Shown here in pieces: positions 7,282 through 15,211 of a DNA stretch of 18,177 nt. The first letter of the stretch is position 1; each line of letters starts with the position of its first letter. The notes below the pieces were generated by a model. It searched no databases. It saw only the letters and a list, made by a program, of their open reading frames with translations, and was not told the origin of the DNA. The position numbers and the translations under genes were made by a program. The DNA is from OLB11 sp044234005. GTDB taxonomy: Bacteria > Bacteroidota > Bacteroidia > Chitinophagales > Chitinophagaceae. The stretch lies in assembly GCA_044234005.1 (NCBI GenBank), contig JBIIJE010000050.1:1-18177 (forward strand), in the 5' to 3' direction.

Positions 7282-9576
7282 ATGAAAACAATGTCAAAAC
7301 ATAAAATATTTACCCTTTCAATCACACTGCTTTTTTGCGTCTTTGGCTTTTTTAAAACCAACGCACAAAGGATGTTTCAAGGCGAAGTCTCAGACCTTAA
7401 TAAGCAAGCTTTGGCTGATGTAAATGTATATTGGCTGGGATCGCAAACAATAGTTACAACAGATGAAAAAGGAAATTTTTCTATCCCATTCCCCACAGAT
7501 ACAGTCACATTGCCTTTTAAACTGGTTACATCCTACTCCAATATACGAGACACATTCGAATTAGACGATCTCAACTCAATTTGGACCTTTACCGTGAGTG
7601 TCAAAGTAACTTTGAAAGAAGCCAAAGTGCTGGATAATAAATCAGGAGCCTATATTTCTAAAATGCAGGTGATTAAAACTGAAGTGATAAATAGAAATGA
7701 ATTAAGAAAAGCAGCCTGTTGCGACCTAGCAGGTTGTTTTGAAACACAAAGTACCGTGCAACCACAAACCACCAACATACTTACCAATGCTAAGGAGCTA
7801 CGTATATTAGGTTTAAGTGGCGTATACAATCAAATTTTAGTGGATGGAGTACCCACCATCCAAGGCCTTACTTATACCTATGGCATTAGCACAATACCCG
7901 GTAGTATTTTAGATAATATTTGGGTGGTAAAAGGTGCTAATAGTGTGCTGCAAGGTTACGAAAATATGGTAGGGCAAATTACAGTTTTCCCGAGAGAAGG
8001 TGGCAAGGCAGAACCCTTTACAAGCGATTTATTAGTTAATAGTTTTGGAGAAAAACATGCCAATGCAGCTGTTTCAATTAAAAAAGAAAAATGGAACAAT
8101 TATTTAGCCATACATACGTCGCAACCAGGTAATAAATTCGATAGAGATAAAGATAGATTTTTAGATTTACCATTGCTTACCCGATATTCTATTTACAACA
8201 AATGGCGTTATAAAAAAGAAAACGAAAAAGGCTTTAGTACCTTCGTGGGAGTTCGTTTGATAGATGAAAAACGTATTGGTGGTCAAGTGCATTTTGATCC
8301 TGAAACAGATAAAGGCGGGCTAATTGCTTATGGACAAGCCACCCAATTTTTACAATCAGAAGTGTATACCAAATCAGGGTATCGTTTAGATGACAATCAA
8401 AAATTTTCTCTATTAGCAAGTAGTGTTGAACATAATCAGCAATCATGGTTTGGTGTATTACGATATAAAGCTAGGCAAAGCCATCGCTATGCAAATTTGC
8501 AATACGAACTTTTCTATGGTAAGAACAAACAACACGATTTAAAAACAGGCATCTCTTATCGCTATTTACATACCCACGAAAACATTAGCTTCACCTCAGA
8601 TACTATCAAACGAACTTTTGATGGCATTTATATCAGACAAGAAACAGTGCCCGGTATTTTTATAGAAAATATTTACAAATCAAACAATGAAAAATGGACG
8701 GCCATCACTGGTATTAGAGCCGATAAACACAATACGTTTGGGTGGTTTGTAACACCACGAGTATTACTAAAGTATCAAGCCACCGAACGTACAGATTTAC
8801 GTGCCTCTATTGGCACAGGATGGCGCACCGTGAATCTATTTGCAGAGAATATAAACCTGCTAACCAGCAATAGAGATATTTACTTTAAAGAAGTTTTACA
8901 ACCCGAAAAATCAATTAATATGGGTTTTAACGTAACACAAGAATGGAAGATTAAAAAAGTAGATTTTACAGCATCATTTGACTTTTACCACACACAATTT
9001 CAAAATCAATTTTTCCCAGACTATGATAGCAATGCAAGTATAGCTGTGATTAGCAATTTTGCGAAGCCTTCTATATCCAATGCTTTGCAAACTGAAATAA
9101 CTGCCAGTGCTTTGCAAAAATTGAACTTTCGTGTCGCGTATAATTTTTTAGATGTTTATAGAATCATAAATGCTCAAAAAGTTTTATTGCCTTATAATGC
9201 ACGCCATCGTCTTTTAGCTGTGGCAAGTATACATTCTAAAAAGCCATTATGGCAAGTAGATTTAAATGCACATTGGTATGGCAAACAACGACTACCCAAT
9301 TCTAAATCATTACCCGAAGATCTAAGGCAACCCGATTTTTCAAAACCATTCACGATCTTAGGCTTACAATATACCCATACTTTCAAAAAAGTAGAAGTGT
9401 TTGGTGGTTGCGAAAATGTACTTGACTTCAGACAAATAAGACCTATCATCGGCTATCAAAAACCATTCGATACCTACTTTGATACTTCCTTTGCTTGGGG
9501 GCCAACGCGAGGCAGAGAAGCGTATATTGGCGTTCGTTACAAACTATCGAAAACAGAAGATAATGAAGGAGAATAG
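7282..9576 (+). CDS. TonB-dependent outer-membrane receptor of the arsenic operon
   Basis: This 764-residue outer-membrane receptor begins at ATG 7282; an in-frame TTG one codon earlier is less likely. It has a Sec signal peptide ending near NAQ (residue 29), a carboxypeptidase-regulatory-like beta domain (about 30-115, with GEVSDLNKQALADVNVYWLG), a plug (about 125-240, with LRILGLSGVYNQILVDGVP and VVKGANSVLQGYENMVGQI) and a 22-strand-type barrel to the end, closing with GREAYIGVRYKL plus an acidic tail. The plug starts with KAACCDLAGC, so Cys146, Cys147 and Cys152 form a CC-x4-C set of possible metal ligands. A paralogous Bacteroidota receptor group with this signature exists, to my knowledge. 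It probably imports a metal or other ligand using TonB energy. The location, 36 bases before the arsenite pump and behind ArsR-type operators, ties it to metalloid stress. Its substrate is unknown. Confidence 0.9.
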   Translation: MKTMSKHKIFTLSITLLFCVFGFFKTNAQRMFQGEVSDLNKQALADVNVYWLGSQTIVTTDEKGNFSIPFPTDTVTLPFKLVTSYSNIRDTFELDDLNSIWTFTVSVKVTLKEAKVLDNKSGAYISKMQVIKTEVINRNELRKAACCDLAGCFETQSTVQPQTTNILTNAKELRILGLSGVYNQILVDGVPTIQGLTYTYGISTIPGSILDNIWVVKGANSVLQGYENMVGQITVFPREGGKAEPFTSDLLVNSFGEKHANAAVSIKKEKWNNYLAIHTSQPGNKFDRDKDRFLDLPLLTRYSIYNKWRYKKENEKGFSTFVGVRLIDEKRIGGQVHFDPETDKGGLIAYGQATQFLQSEVYTKSGYRLDDNQKFSLLASSVEHNQQSWFGVLRYKARQSHRYANLQYELFYGKNKQHDLKTGISYRYLHTHENISFTSDTIKRTFDGIYIRQETVPGIFIENIYKSNNEKWTAITGIRADKHNTFGWFVTPRVLLKYQATERTDLRASIGTGWRTVNLFAENINLLTSNRDIYFKEVLQPEKSINMGFNVTQEWKIKKVDFTASFDFYHTQFQNQFFPDYDSNASIAVISNFAKPSISNALQTEITASALQKLNFRVAYNFLDVYRIINAQKVLLPYNARHRLLAVASIHSKKPLWQVDLNAHWYGKQRLPNSKSLPEDLRQPDFSKPFTILGLQYTHTFKKVEVFGGCENVLDFRQIRPIIGYQKPFDTYFDTSFAWGPTRGREAYIGVRYKLSKTEDNEGE

Positions 9577-9612
9577 ATTCAATTATTAAAAATAAACAAT
9601 AAAAATAGTTAC

Positions 9613-10647
9613 ATGAAAACAAAGTTAAAATTCTTAGACAGATACCTTACCCTATGGATTTTTTTAGCTATGGCAATTGGTGTAGCAATAGGTTACTTTT
9701 TACCAGGCACTCCTGACTTCATAAACTCGTTTAATAGCGGCACCACAAATATTCCATTGGCATTTGGATTAATTCTCATGATGTATCCACCACTAGCCAA
9801 AGTAGATTTTAAAAAGGTACCCCAAATGTTTAACCAACCTAAATTACTGAGTGCATCATTTTTTATCACTTGGATAGTTGGACCATTTTTAATGTTCTTA
9901 TTAGCCACAATCTTTTTAAAAGATTATCCTGATTACATGACAGGACTAATCATTATTGGTCTAGCTCCTTGCATTGCCATGGTGATTGTTTGGAACGAAT
10001 TAGCAGGTGGCAATCGCGAGTTGACTGCCGGCTTGGTAGGTATTAATAGTGTATTGCAAGTATTATTTTTTAGTGCTTACACTTATTTTTATTTACATAT
10101 CATGTTACCATTGTTTGGTATTAAAGCATTAAGTGTCAATATAGAGTTCGTGCAAATTCTCAAAACAGTTTTTCTATACTTAGGCATACCATTTTTAACA
10201 GCAATGCTAAGTCGTATTATTTTAATAAATCTAAAAGGCGAGACCTGGTTCAATACGAAATTTATACCTGCAATTTCGCCTATGACTTTAAGTGCATTAT
10301 TATTTACCATCGTGATTATGTTTAGTTTAAAAGGTAGCATGATAGTACAATTGCCGATGGATGTCTTACGTGTAGCCCTACCCTTGAGTATCTTTTTTGC
10401 CATTATGTTTTTCCTCATGTTTTTTGTAAGCAAAAAAATAGGTGCTAACTATCGCGATACAGTCGCCTTATCATTCACCGCGAGTGGCAATAATTTCGAG
10501 CTCGCTATCGCAGTGGCTATTGGCGTGTTTGGTATCAATAGCGGTCAAGCCTTTGCAGGGGTAATAGGCCCTTTGGTGGAAGTACCTGCATTAATTTTAT
10601 TAGTAAAAGCAAGCTATTATTTAAAAGAAAAATATTTTAAAACTTAG
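9613..10647 (+). CDS. arsB: ACR3-family arsenite efflux permease
   Basis: This 344-residue inner-membrane protein has about ten hydrophobic segments and is of ACR3 type (the ArsB/BASS superfamily), not the larger 12-segment ArsB type. It should extrude arsenite, and perhaps antimonite, using the proton-motive force. The two family hallmarks are present: Cys120 in LAPCIAMVIVWN, the conserved thiol needed for transport, and Glu323 in VIGPLVEVPALILL, with the preceding SFTASGNNFELAIAVAIGVFG. The gene follows the receptor after 36 bases and is very likely on the same transcript. Its TAG stop abuts a palindromic extragenic repeat that separates it from the reductase gene. Databases may label it acr3 or arsB. 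The family call is secure; the substrate follows from the family and the neighbours. Confidence 0.96.
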   Translation: MKTKLKFLDRYLTLWIFLAMAIGVAIGYFLPGTPDFINSFNSGTTNIPLAFGLILMMYPPLAKVDFKKVPQMFNQPKLLSASFFITWIVGPFLMFLLATIFLKDYPDYMTGLIIIGLAPCIAMVIVWNELAGGNRELTAGLVGINSVLQVLFFSAYTYFYLHIMLPLFGIKALSVNIEFVQILKTVFLYLGIPFLTAMLSRIILINLKGETWFNTKFIPAISPMTLSALLFTIVIMFSLKGSMIVQLPMDVLRVALPLSIFFAIMFFLMFFVSKKIGANYRDTVALSFTASGNNFELAIAVAIGVFGINSGQAFAGVIGPLVEVPALILLVKASYYLKEKYFKT

Positions 10648-10731
10648 GGCGTGCCCCTTCGGGTCGGGCTATTCATTACAATCTTTTTTTTCGTGCCTCA
10701 AAAAAAGGATTTTCATTGCTATCCCTCACGC
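10647..10731 (+). repeat. Extragenic palindromic repeat between arsB and arsC
   Basis: The element starts at the last base of the arsB stop codon and ends with CCCTCACGC. Its ends pair (GCGTG 10649-10653 with CACGC 10727-10731). Near the left end CCCTTCGGG forms a UUCG-type tetraloop. The middle forms a hairpin (ATCTTTTTTTT 10681-10691 against AAAAAAAGGAT 10700-10710). Two related blocks, ATTCATTACAATC and TTTCATTGCTATC, flank that hairpin. I associate this layout, a GGGCGT start and an ATCCCTCACGC end, with a dispersed intergenic repeat common in Bacteroidota. In this position it may attenuate transcription or shape the mRNA between pump and reductase. Confidence 0.72.
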
Positions 10732-10753
10732 AAAAAAACCATATTCCAAAAAA

Positions 10754-11365
10754 ATGAATACATCAATCAGCAAAATTATTGAATCATTTTCTGTAAATAA
10801 TATTTCTACGGAACGCGAAGCGGTTTTACAACCTCTCGTAGATTATATCCAATCGAAAGTAAAGAACCATGAAAGTATTAGATTAAACTTTATCTGCACA
10901 CATAATTCTCGCCGAAGCCATCTGTCTCAAATTTGGGCACAAACTATGGCATCTCAATTCACAATTCGAAATACCTTTTGCTATTCTGGCGGCACTGAGG
11001 CAACTGCAATGTTTCCAAAAGTAATAGAAACCCTTATCCAACAAGGTTTTCAGATTAATCATTTGAGTAACGCAAGCAATCCTGTATATGCGGTAAAGTT
11101 TGCGCAAAACGAAATTCCAATCATTTGCTTTTCCAAAACTTATAACGACGATTTTAATCCGAGAAGTAATTTTGCCGCCATCATGACCTGCAATAACGCC
11201 GACGAAAACTGCCCATTAGTTGTTGGTGCTGAAGCCAGATTCCCCATCAAATACGAAGACCCTAAAGCCTTCGACAATACAGATTTACAAACTGAAAAAT
11301 ATTTAGAAAGAAGTTTAGAAATAGCACAAGAGATGTGGTGGGTTTTTATGAAGGTTAGCGAGTAG
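10754..11365 (+). CDS. arsC: Arsenate reductase, low-molecular-weight phosphatase type
   Basis: This 203-residue protein has the phosphatase loop CTHNSRR (Cys48 to Arg54, CX5R), followed by SHLSQ, near the start of its Rossmann-like domain. Arsenate would be attacked by Cys48. Cys146 and Cys153, in MTCNNADENCP, have the spacing of the Cys82/Cys89 relay of thioredoxin-coupled ArsC, so the disulfide cascade with thioredoxin is probably conserved. Asp168 in YEDPKAFDNT matches the general-acid aspartate. It is cytoplasmic and supplies arsenite to the ACR3 pump. An extension of about 40 residues precedes the catalytic domain, making it longer than the 130-140 residues of classical ArsC; a length near 200 is usual for Bacteroidota versions as I recall them. 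Such proteins are often labelled protein-tyrosine phosphatase, but the relay cysteines and the neighbours favour arsenate. The gap to arsB is 106 bases and holds a repeat. Confidence 0.9.
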   Translation: MNTSISKIIESFSVNNISTEREAVLQPLVDYIQSKVKNHESIRLNFICTHNSRRSHLSQIWAQTMASQFTIRNTFCYSGGTEATAMFPKVIETLIQQGFQINHLSNASNPVYAVKFAQNEIPIICFSKTYNDDFNPRSNFAAIMTCNNADENCPLVVGAEARFPIKYEDPKAFDNTDLQTEKYLERSLEIAQEMWWVFMKVSE

Positions 11366-11385
11366 TTTCACATATTTATATAACT

Positions 11386-11543
11386 CAAATTAGGCGATAG
11401 GATTTGAGAAACGAAAATGCTAGCACTTTAGATGTCTCTTTAACAATTAACAAGACGAATTAGAAGATGTTTTCAATATTTGCAAAATACTGAACTACAG
11501 ATTCTTAATCGCTTCAAGATTTCTAATGCTGAACTTGGCTTTA
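11386..11543 (+). repeat. Dispersed repeat, copy 3 (long)
   Basis: The first 86 bases match copy 2 (6559-6645) at about 85 percent by eye, and 11505-11543 match the core shared by all three copies. Compared with copy 2 there are about 30 extra bases between the two parts (11472-11504). On the minus strand a 50-codon frame, with no start codon at its head, reads LKPSSALEILKRL, and its upstream part SLSGELKNILGNLKLK still looks protein-like. It lies just after arsC, in the same orientation as the other copies. Confidence 0.72.
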
Positions 11544-11646
11544 ATTTAAGGTTGCCTAAAATATTTTTCAATTCACCTGAAAGAGAACTGCTTTTTAGCA
11601 AACCTCCAATTTATGAAAATCAAACATAATAATTAAAGTTAAATTC

Positions 11647-11681
11647 AGAAAGATAATGAGTGAAACTCTCATTATCTTTCT
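11647..11681 (-). terminator. Terminator of ssrA
   Basis: A perfect 14-base inverted repeat (AGAAAGATAATGAG 11647-11660, CTCATTATCTTTCT 11668-11681) with a 7-base loop begins five bases beyond the tmRNA 3' end. On the minus strand the stem itself ends in TTTCT and is followed by GAATTTAAC. This is a moderately U-rich tail, suitable for Rho-independent termination of the tmRNA transcript. Confidence 0.75.
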
Positions 11682-11685
11682 GTCT

Positions 11686-12056
11686 TGGTGGAACCGAGGG
11701 GAGTCGAACCCCTGTCCAAACACACTCCGTAAAAGCTTTCTACATGTTTATTTCTGAATTAGTTTTTGTGATGAAGCCGGATCAGAACTAACCAATTTCA
11801 CCCTTAGCTGGATTTGTCTTTTGTAGCAAGCACAGCCTAATGCTACAGCAACTCATATTCTCTGGTGAAGGTGGGGCAACGTAGGTTATGAATCTACCCG
11901 AAATGCGCGACCTGTAAATGGGTGCTTAAATTAAGCAGCCATTGCGAATGAAGTTTCGCCGTCTGAGTTTTGAATATTCATATTAAGGTGCTAATTATCC
12001 AAGGCACCACATGCTTACACTCTCAAAGATCTATGCTGTCAAAACCGGTCGGCCCC
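11686..12056 (-). ncRNA. ssrA: Transfer-messenger RNA (tmRNA)
   Basis: The 5' end GGGGCCGA (12056) pairs over seven positions, including two G-U pairs, with the 3' end CTCGGTTCCACCA (11686). The 3' part contains the T arm GGGGTTCGACTCCCC (11712-11698), and the CCA is encoded. In between, the tag frame reads GGC GAA ACT TCA TTC GCA ATG GCT GCT TAA and ends at 11931. By analogy with tags such as GETNYALAA of Bacteroides, the appended peptide is probably GETSFAMAA; the exact resume codon is inferred. With SmpB it rescues ribosomes stalled on broken mRNAs and marks the products for proteolysis. The length of about 371 bases is typical. It is transcribed towards the arsenic cluster, convergent with it. 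Confidence 0.96.
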
Positions 12057-12372
12057 TTTTAATGTCAGCTGCCTAACATTATACTTGCAAAGATATAGTA
12101 TAGATGCTAGATTATTTGGGTACTATAGGTATTATAAGAATGCGATTTGCAAATTAGACCCAACTCTTCATTACAAAAAATCAAAATGAGTTAAGAATTT
12201 TAGATTTTTGAATCCCGATGCGAGGAAGTTCCGATTTTGTTTCCAAAGCTTACTTTGAGGTTCACACCCGTGATTCACAGCAGCACACTTCGTTTCTGCT
12301 ACAAAATCTCAGTTAAAATCTCGCACCTTAACTCAAACATACAATTCGAAAAAAGTTCTGTATTTTCGGCAC
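12057..12372. other. Gene-free stretch upstream of ssrA
   Basis: Apart from the probable ssrA promoter at its left end, no gene is seen in these 316 bases. The minus strand at about 12190-12290 has a short protein-like run (VNLKVSFGNKIGTSSHRDSKI) with no start and stops on both sides. It may be decayed coding or repeat material. Confidence 0.5.
12088..12095 (-). promoter_or_regulatory. Candidate -7 element of the ssrA promoter
   Basis: On the minus strand TATCTTTG matches TAnnTTTG exactly and would start transcription near 12080, leaving a 5' leader of roughly 25 bases to be trimmed to the mature end at 12056. No convincing -33 TTG is seen at the expected distance. Confidence 0.5.
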
Positions 12373-12654
12373 ATGGAATTTCGTATTGTTCCGCTCATCT
12401 TAGTCACATTTAATATATGCTTTCTCGCTTATATCAATCCTGATATAAATAATTCTATTGACCTGCACAAAGTAGCCAATGTATATAAAATGTTAGCTAT
12501 CGCCTGTATCATTCTCGCTATGTCAATTGGCTCATTTGTGCGACATTATTATTACTCAAAAACATTCAAAATAGCCTATTTTATTTGTCAATTCCTCTCT
12601 CTTGGTTTGGCTATCGCGTATTTTATTTCTATCAAGCAACAGCACTTAGGGTAA
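12373..12654 (+). CDS. Small membrane protein of unknown function
   Basis: I do not recognise this 93-residue protein. It has three or four hydrophobic stretches: residues 6-20 (VPLILVTFNICFLAY), 40-55 (MLAIACIILAMSIGSF) and 68-87 (IAYFICQFLSLGLAIAYFIS). A short hydrophilic loop (INPDINNSIDLHKV) lies between the first two. This is a regular inner-membrane topology, not a random AT-rich frame. It ends five bases before the stop of rnc, which converges on it. The upstream TATTTTCG (12361-12368) is too close to the ATG to be its promoter unless the message is nearly leaderless. No ribosome-binding site is obvious. Confidence 0.6.
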   Translation: MEFRIVPLILVTFNICFLAYINPDINNSIDLHKVANVYKMLAIACIILAMSIGSFVRHYYYSKTFKIAYFICQFLSLGLAIAYFISIKQQHLG

Positions 12655-12659
12655 ATATT

Positions 12660-13379
12660 TTACGATATTTTAAGTACTTGAATTGCCATTTCAGCCGCTA
12701 TTTTACTGGCTTCTTTTTTATTACTAGCGGTTGCTTCAGCAATCACCTCACCTTCATACTGAACACCAATGGTAAATGTTTTCCTTCCTTGTACCAATTT
12801 TTCATCCACCACAATAAACTCCATTTGCTTACTCTGCTTGCTGGCCCAGCCTATTAGTTTGTTTTTGATGTTTACTTCAACAGTTTCCAACATTTCTAAA
12901 TCAACAAATGGAAGTAATATTTGTTTACGCACAAAAACTCTTGTTTTTGCATAACCTTTATCAATATATATCGCACCTATCAGAGCCTCCAAAGCATTTC
13001 CAAATATCATTGATTCTCTTAAATGCTGATCTTGATTATTGAATTTCATAATTGATTTCAATCCAATCCGAATAGCAATATGATTGAGCGTCTTTCGATT
13101 CACAATCTTTGCTCTCATATCGGTTAAATATCCTTCAGGTTTAGTTGGATATTTTGTAAATAAATGCTCACTAATTATAGCACCTAACATGGCATCACCT
13201 AAAAACTCAAGCCTTTCATTATTCTCTGCACTTCCATCATTATTCGAACGATGACACAAAGCCAATTCATATAATGCAACATTTCTAGGCGCAAAACCAA
13301 TTAAGACTTGTAAGTCTTTATACAAGCTACTCCCTTTCGTAAAAAATTGAATTATAAAATTAGGTACAAATCTTACCAT
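12660..13379 (-). CDS. rnc: Ribonuclease III
   Basis: This 239-residue protein has the two domains of class 1 RNase III, which cuts double-stranded RNA in rRNA maturation and mRNA turnover. The catalytic domain carries NERLEFLGDAML (Glu55, Glu58, Asp62) and GNALEALIGAIYIDKGY (Glu131). A double-stranded-RNA-binding domain runs from about 168 to 237, with GEVIAEATASNKKEASKIAAEMA. At the position of E. coli Asp114, a metal ligand, there is Asn128; I believe related Bacteroidota enzymes may share this but cannot confirm it. The gene starts 27 bases after the DUF885 gene and is probably cotranscribed with it. In many Bacteroidota rnc lies next to acpP and fabF, which are absent here. Confidence 0.96.
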   Translation of the reverse strand: MVRFVPNFIIQFFTKGSSLYKDLQVLIGFAPRNVALYELALCHRSNNDGSAENNERLEFLGDAMLGAIISEHLFTKYPTKPEGYLTDMRAKIVNRKTLNHIAIRIGLKSIMKFNNQDQHLRESMIFGNALEALIGAIYIDKGYAKTRVFVRKQILLPFVDLEMLETVEVNIKNKLIGWASKQSKQMEFIVVDEKLVQGRKTFTIGVQYEGEVIAEATASNKKEASKIAAEMAIQVLKIS

Positions 13380-13406
13380 GACGGCTCTTGACTTTTCATG
13401 CGCAAA

Positions 13407-15176
13407 TTAGTTCTTGTTTGCCCACTGGTCTAATTTTTTTCTCAAAACTTCTAAAGGCATATTACCCCCATTAAGTAATTGCGAGTGAAAATCTTTGATA
13501 TCAAACTTGCCACCTAATTTTTCTTGGCACTCTTTTTTAATATCTATGAGTGTAAGTTGACCAATTTTGTAAGATAATGCTTGACCTGGAATAGCCATAT
13601 AACGCTCAATTTCAGCTGTAGCTTCTTCTTTAGATACTCGCTCATGCGCCATCATATATGCTATGGCTTCATCATGGCTCATATTTTTTGTATGTATACC
13701 TACATCTATAACCAAACGCAAGGCCCTATGCATTGCATCGCTTAAATGACCTAAGTATTGATATGGATTCTTGTATAACCCAAGTTCTTTGCCTAACGTC
13801 TCTGTATAAAGCGCCCAACCTTCTGCATAAGCACTATAGCCTAAAAATTTTCTGAACTTAGGCAAACTGTCATTTTCTTGCTGCAATGATATTTGAAAAT
13901 GATGCCCTGGAATAGCTTCGTGTAGAAACAAAGTTTCCATACCCACAACATTAAATTTTTTGGGATCCAAAATTGGCACATAAAATATTCCTGGTCTTGT
14001 GCCATCCTCTGAACCCGCGTTGTACTCAGCGCTTGCACTGGCTGCACGAAATGCTTCAGTTTGTCGAATTTCAAATTTTGTCTTTGGCACTGAAGAAAAC
14101 AAAGTTCCTAAGTACTTATCTTCTATATTTTGAATCGATCTAAAACTATCTAGCACTTGCGCCGCTGTTGTGAACGGATAAAATTGTTTGTCTTCATTTA
14201 TTGAATTAAAAAACTCAATCAGACTCCCCTTAAATCCAACCTGTTGTTTCACTTTCTCCATCTCGGAACTTATGAAGGCCACTTCCCTTTCTCCAAGATT
14301 GTAAATACTATCTGCACTTAATTCAGTAGTTGTATAATTCTTGATCAGATAATCATAATATTTATCCCCATTCGGCAAACTGCTAATACCATGTGTTGCA
14401 CGACAAGCGTCGATATAGGTTGTAGTAAAGAATTTTTGCAATTTGCTATAAGCAGGAATAATACTATTACTAATCTGGAAAAAATACGCATTCTCTAATC
14501 TTTTCTTATCTGATGCCGAAAATTCCTTTGGCATATTTTTAATTGGCTCGTAAAAAATATTTTTAGTGGGGTCTATTGTGAGAACCCCTTTAAATTGTGG
14601 TACCATTTTTTCAGCCAACACGCTAGGCAATACATAGCCTTGTGAAATTCCTTTTTGCATATTTGCTATAGCTGTATCCACCCAATCAGGGAAAACCTTT
14701 ACACGAGCCAAAAAATTGTCATAGTCATCCACTGTTTTAAAAGGTTGATTTCCACTACCGCTGCCCAATTGTGGGAACTCATTGGTAAAACTCCAAAACT
14801 GGTTAATGGGAATCAAATGAGATGGGTAGTTTAATCCCTCTAAACTTATTTTTAGTTCATAGGCAAGCAACTCTTTGCTAAGAGCATCTTCATTATTTAA
14901 TGCTTCTTGAAATTCCTCAACTTGTTGCAAATACTTTTGGTAGAACAACTTTGTTTTAGCTCGATATGATTCACTGATTGTTATCGGCATTTTATCATTA
15001 TATCGATTATCGCCAATAGCTGTAGCTTCGAGGGGGAATAGCTCCATTCGCTCATCCCAGTAGTTTTGCATCAGCTTTTTCAAGTTCAGTGAAGGTTGAA
15101 TATCCTCCTTAGAGCTACTGCACCCTAAAAAAAATATAACAACAGCTGACATGAGCGTGAGGTTTCTAAAATTCAT
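13407..15176 (-). CDS. DUF885-family lipoprotein, putative metallopeptidase
   Basis: The protein is 589 residues from ATG 15176. An upstream in-frame ATG at 15209 would add 11 residues ahead of the signal peptide and would lie almost on the candidate -7 element, so I prefer the shorter start. Residues 1-19 are a lipoprotein signal ending in FFLGC, with Cys19 as the lipidated residue. The following SSSKED resembles the acidic/lysine export signal that sends Bacteroidota lipoproteins to the cell surface. The DUF885 core carries HEAIPGHHFQ (His419, Glu420, His425, His426) and YAEGWALYTE (Glu452), the pattern thought to hold zinc in this gluzincin-like family. It probably cleaves peptides at the cell envelope, but substrates are not established. 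It leads a likely two-gene operon with rnc. Confidence 0.88.
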   Translation of the reverse strand: MNFRNLTLMSAVVIFFLGCSSSKEDIQPSLNLKKLMQNYWDERMELFPLEATAIGDNRYNDKMPITISESYRAKTKLFYQKYLQQVEEFQEALNNEDALSKELLAYELKISLEGLNYPSHLIPINQFWSFTNEFPQLGSGSGNQPFKTVDDYDNFLARVKVFPDWVDTAIANMQKGISQGYVLPSVLAEKMVPQFKGVLTIDPTKNIFYEPIKNMPKEFSASDKKRLENAYFFQISNSIIPAYSKLQKFFTTTYIDACRATHGISSLPNGDKYYDYLIKNYTTTELSADSIYNLGEREVAFISSEMEKVKQQVGFKGSLIEFFNSINEDKQFYPFTTAAQVLDSFRSIQNIEDKYLGTLFSSVPKTKFEIRQTEAFRAASASAEYNAGSEDGTRPGIFYVPILDPKKFNVVGMETLFLHEAIPGHHFQISLQQENDSLPKFRKFLGYSAYAEGWALYTETLGKELGLYKNPYQYLGHLSDAMHRALRLVIDVGIHTKNMSHDEAIAYMMAHERVSKEEATAEIERYMAIPGQALSYKIGQLTLIDIKKECQEKLGGKFDIKDFHSQLLNGGNMPLEVLRKKLDQWANKN

Positions 15177-15211
15177 AGTAATCAATTCGAGTAAAGTTTT
15201 ATAGTTCATAT

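Noticed and set aside
3519..11685. Complete composite transposon carrying katG and ars genes
   Set aside because: No transposase gene, terminal inverted repeats or target-site duplications are visible; only short direct repeats support mobility.
12190..12290. Short minus-strand gene upstream of ssrA
   Set aside because: The protein-like run has no start codon and stops lie close on both sides.
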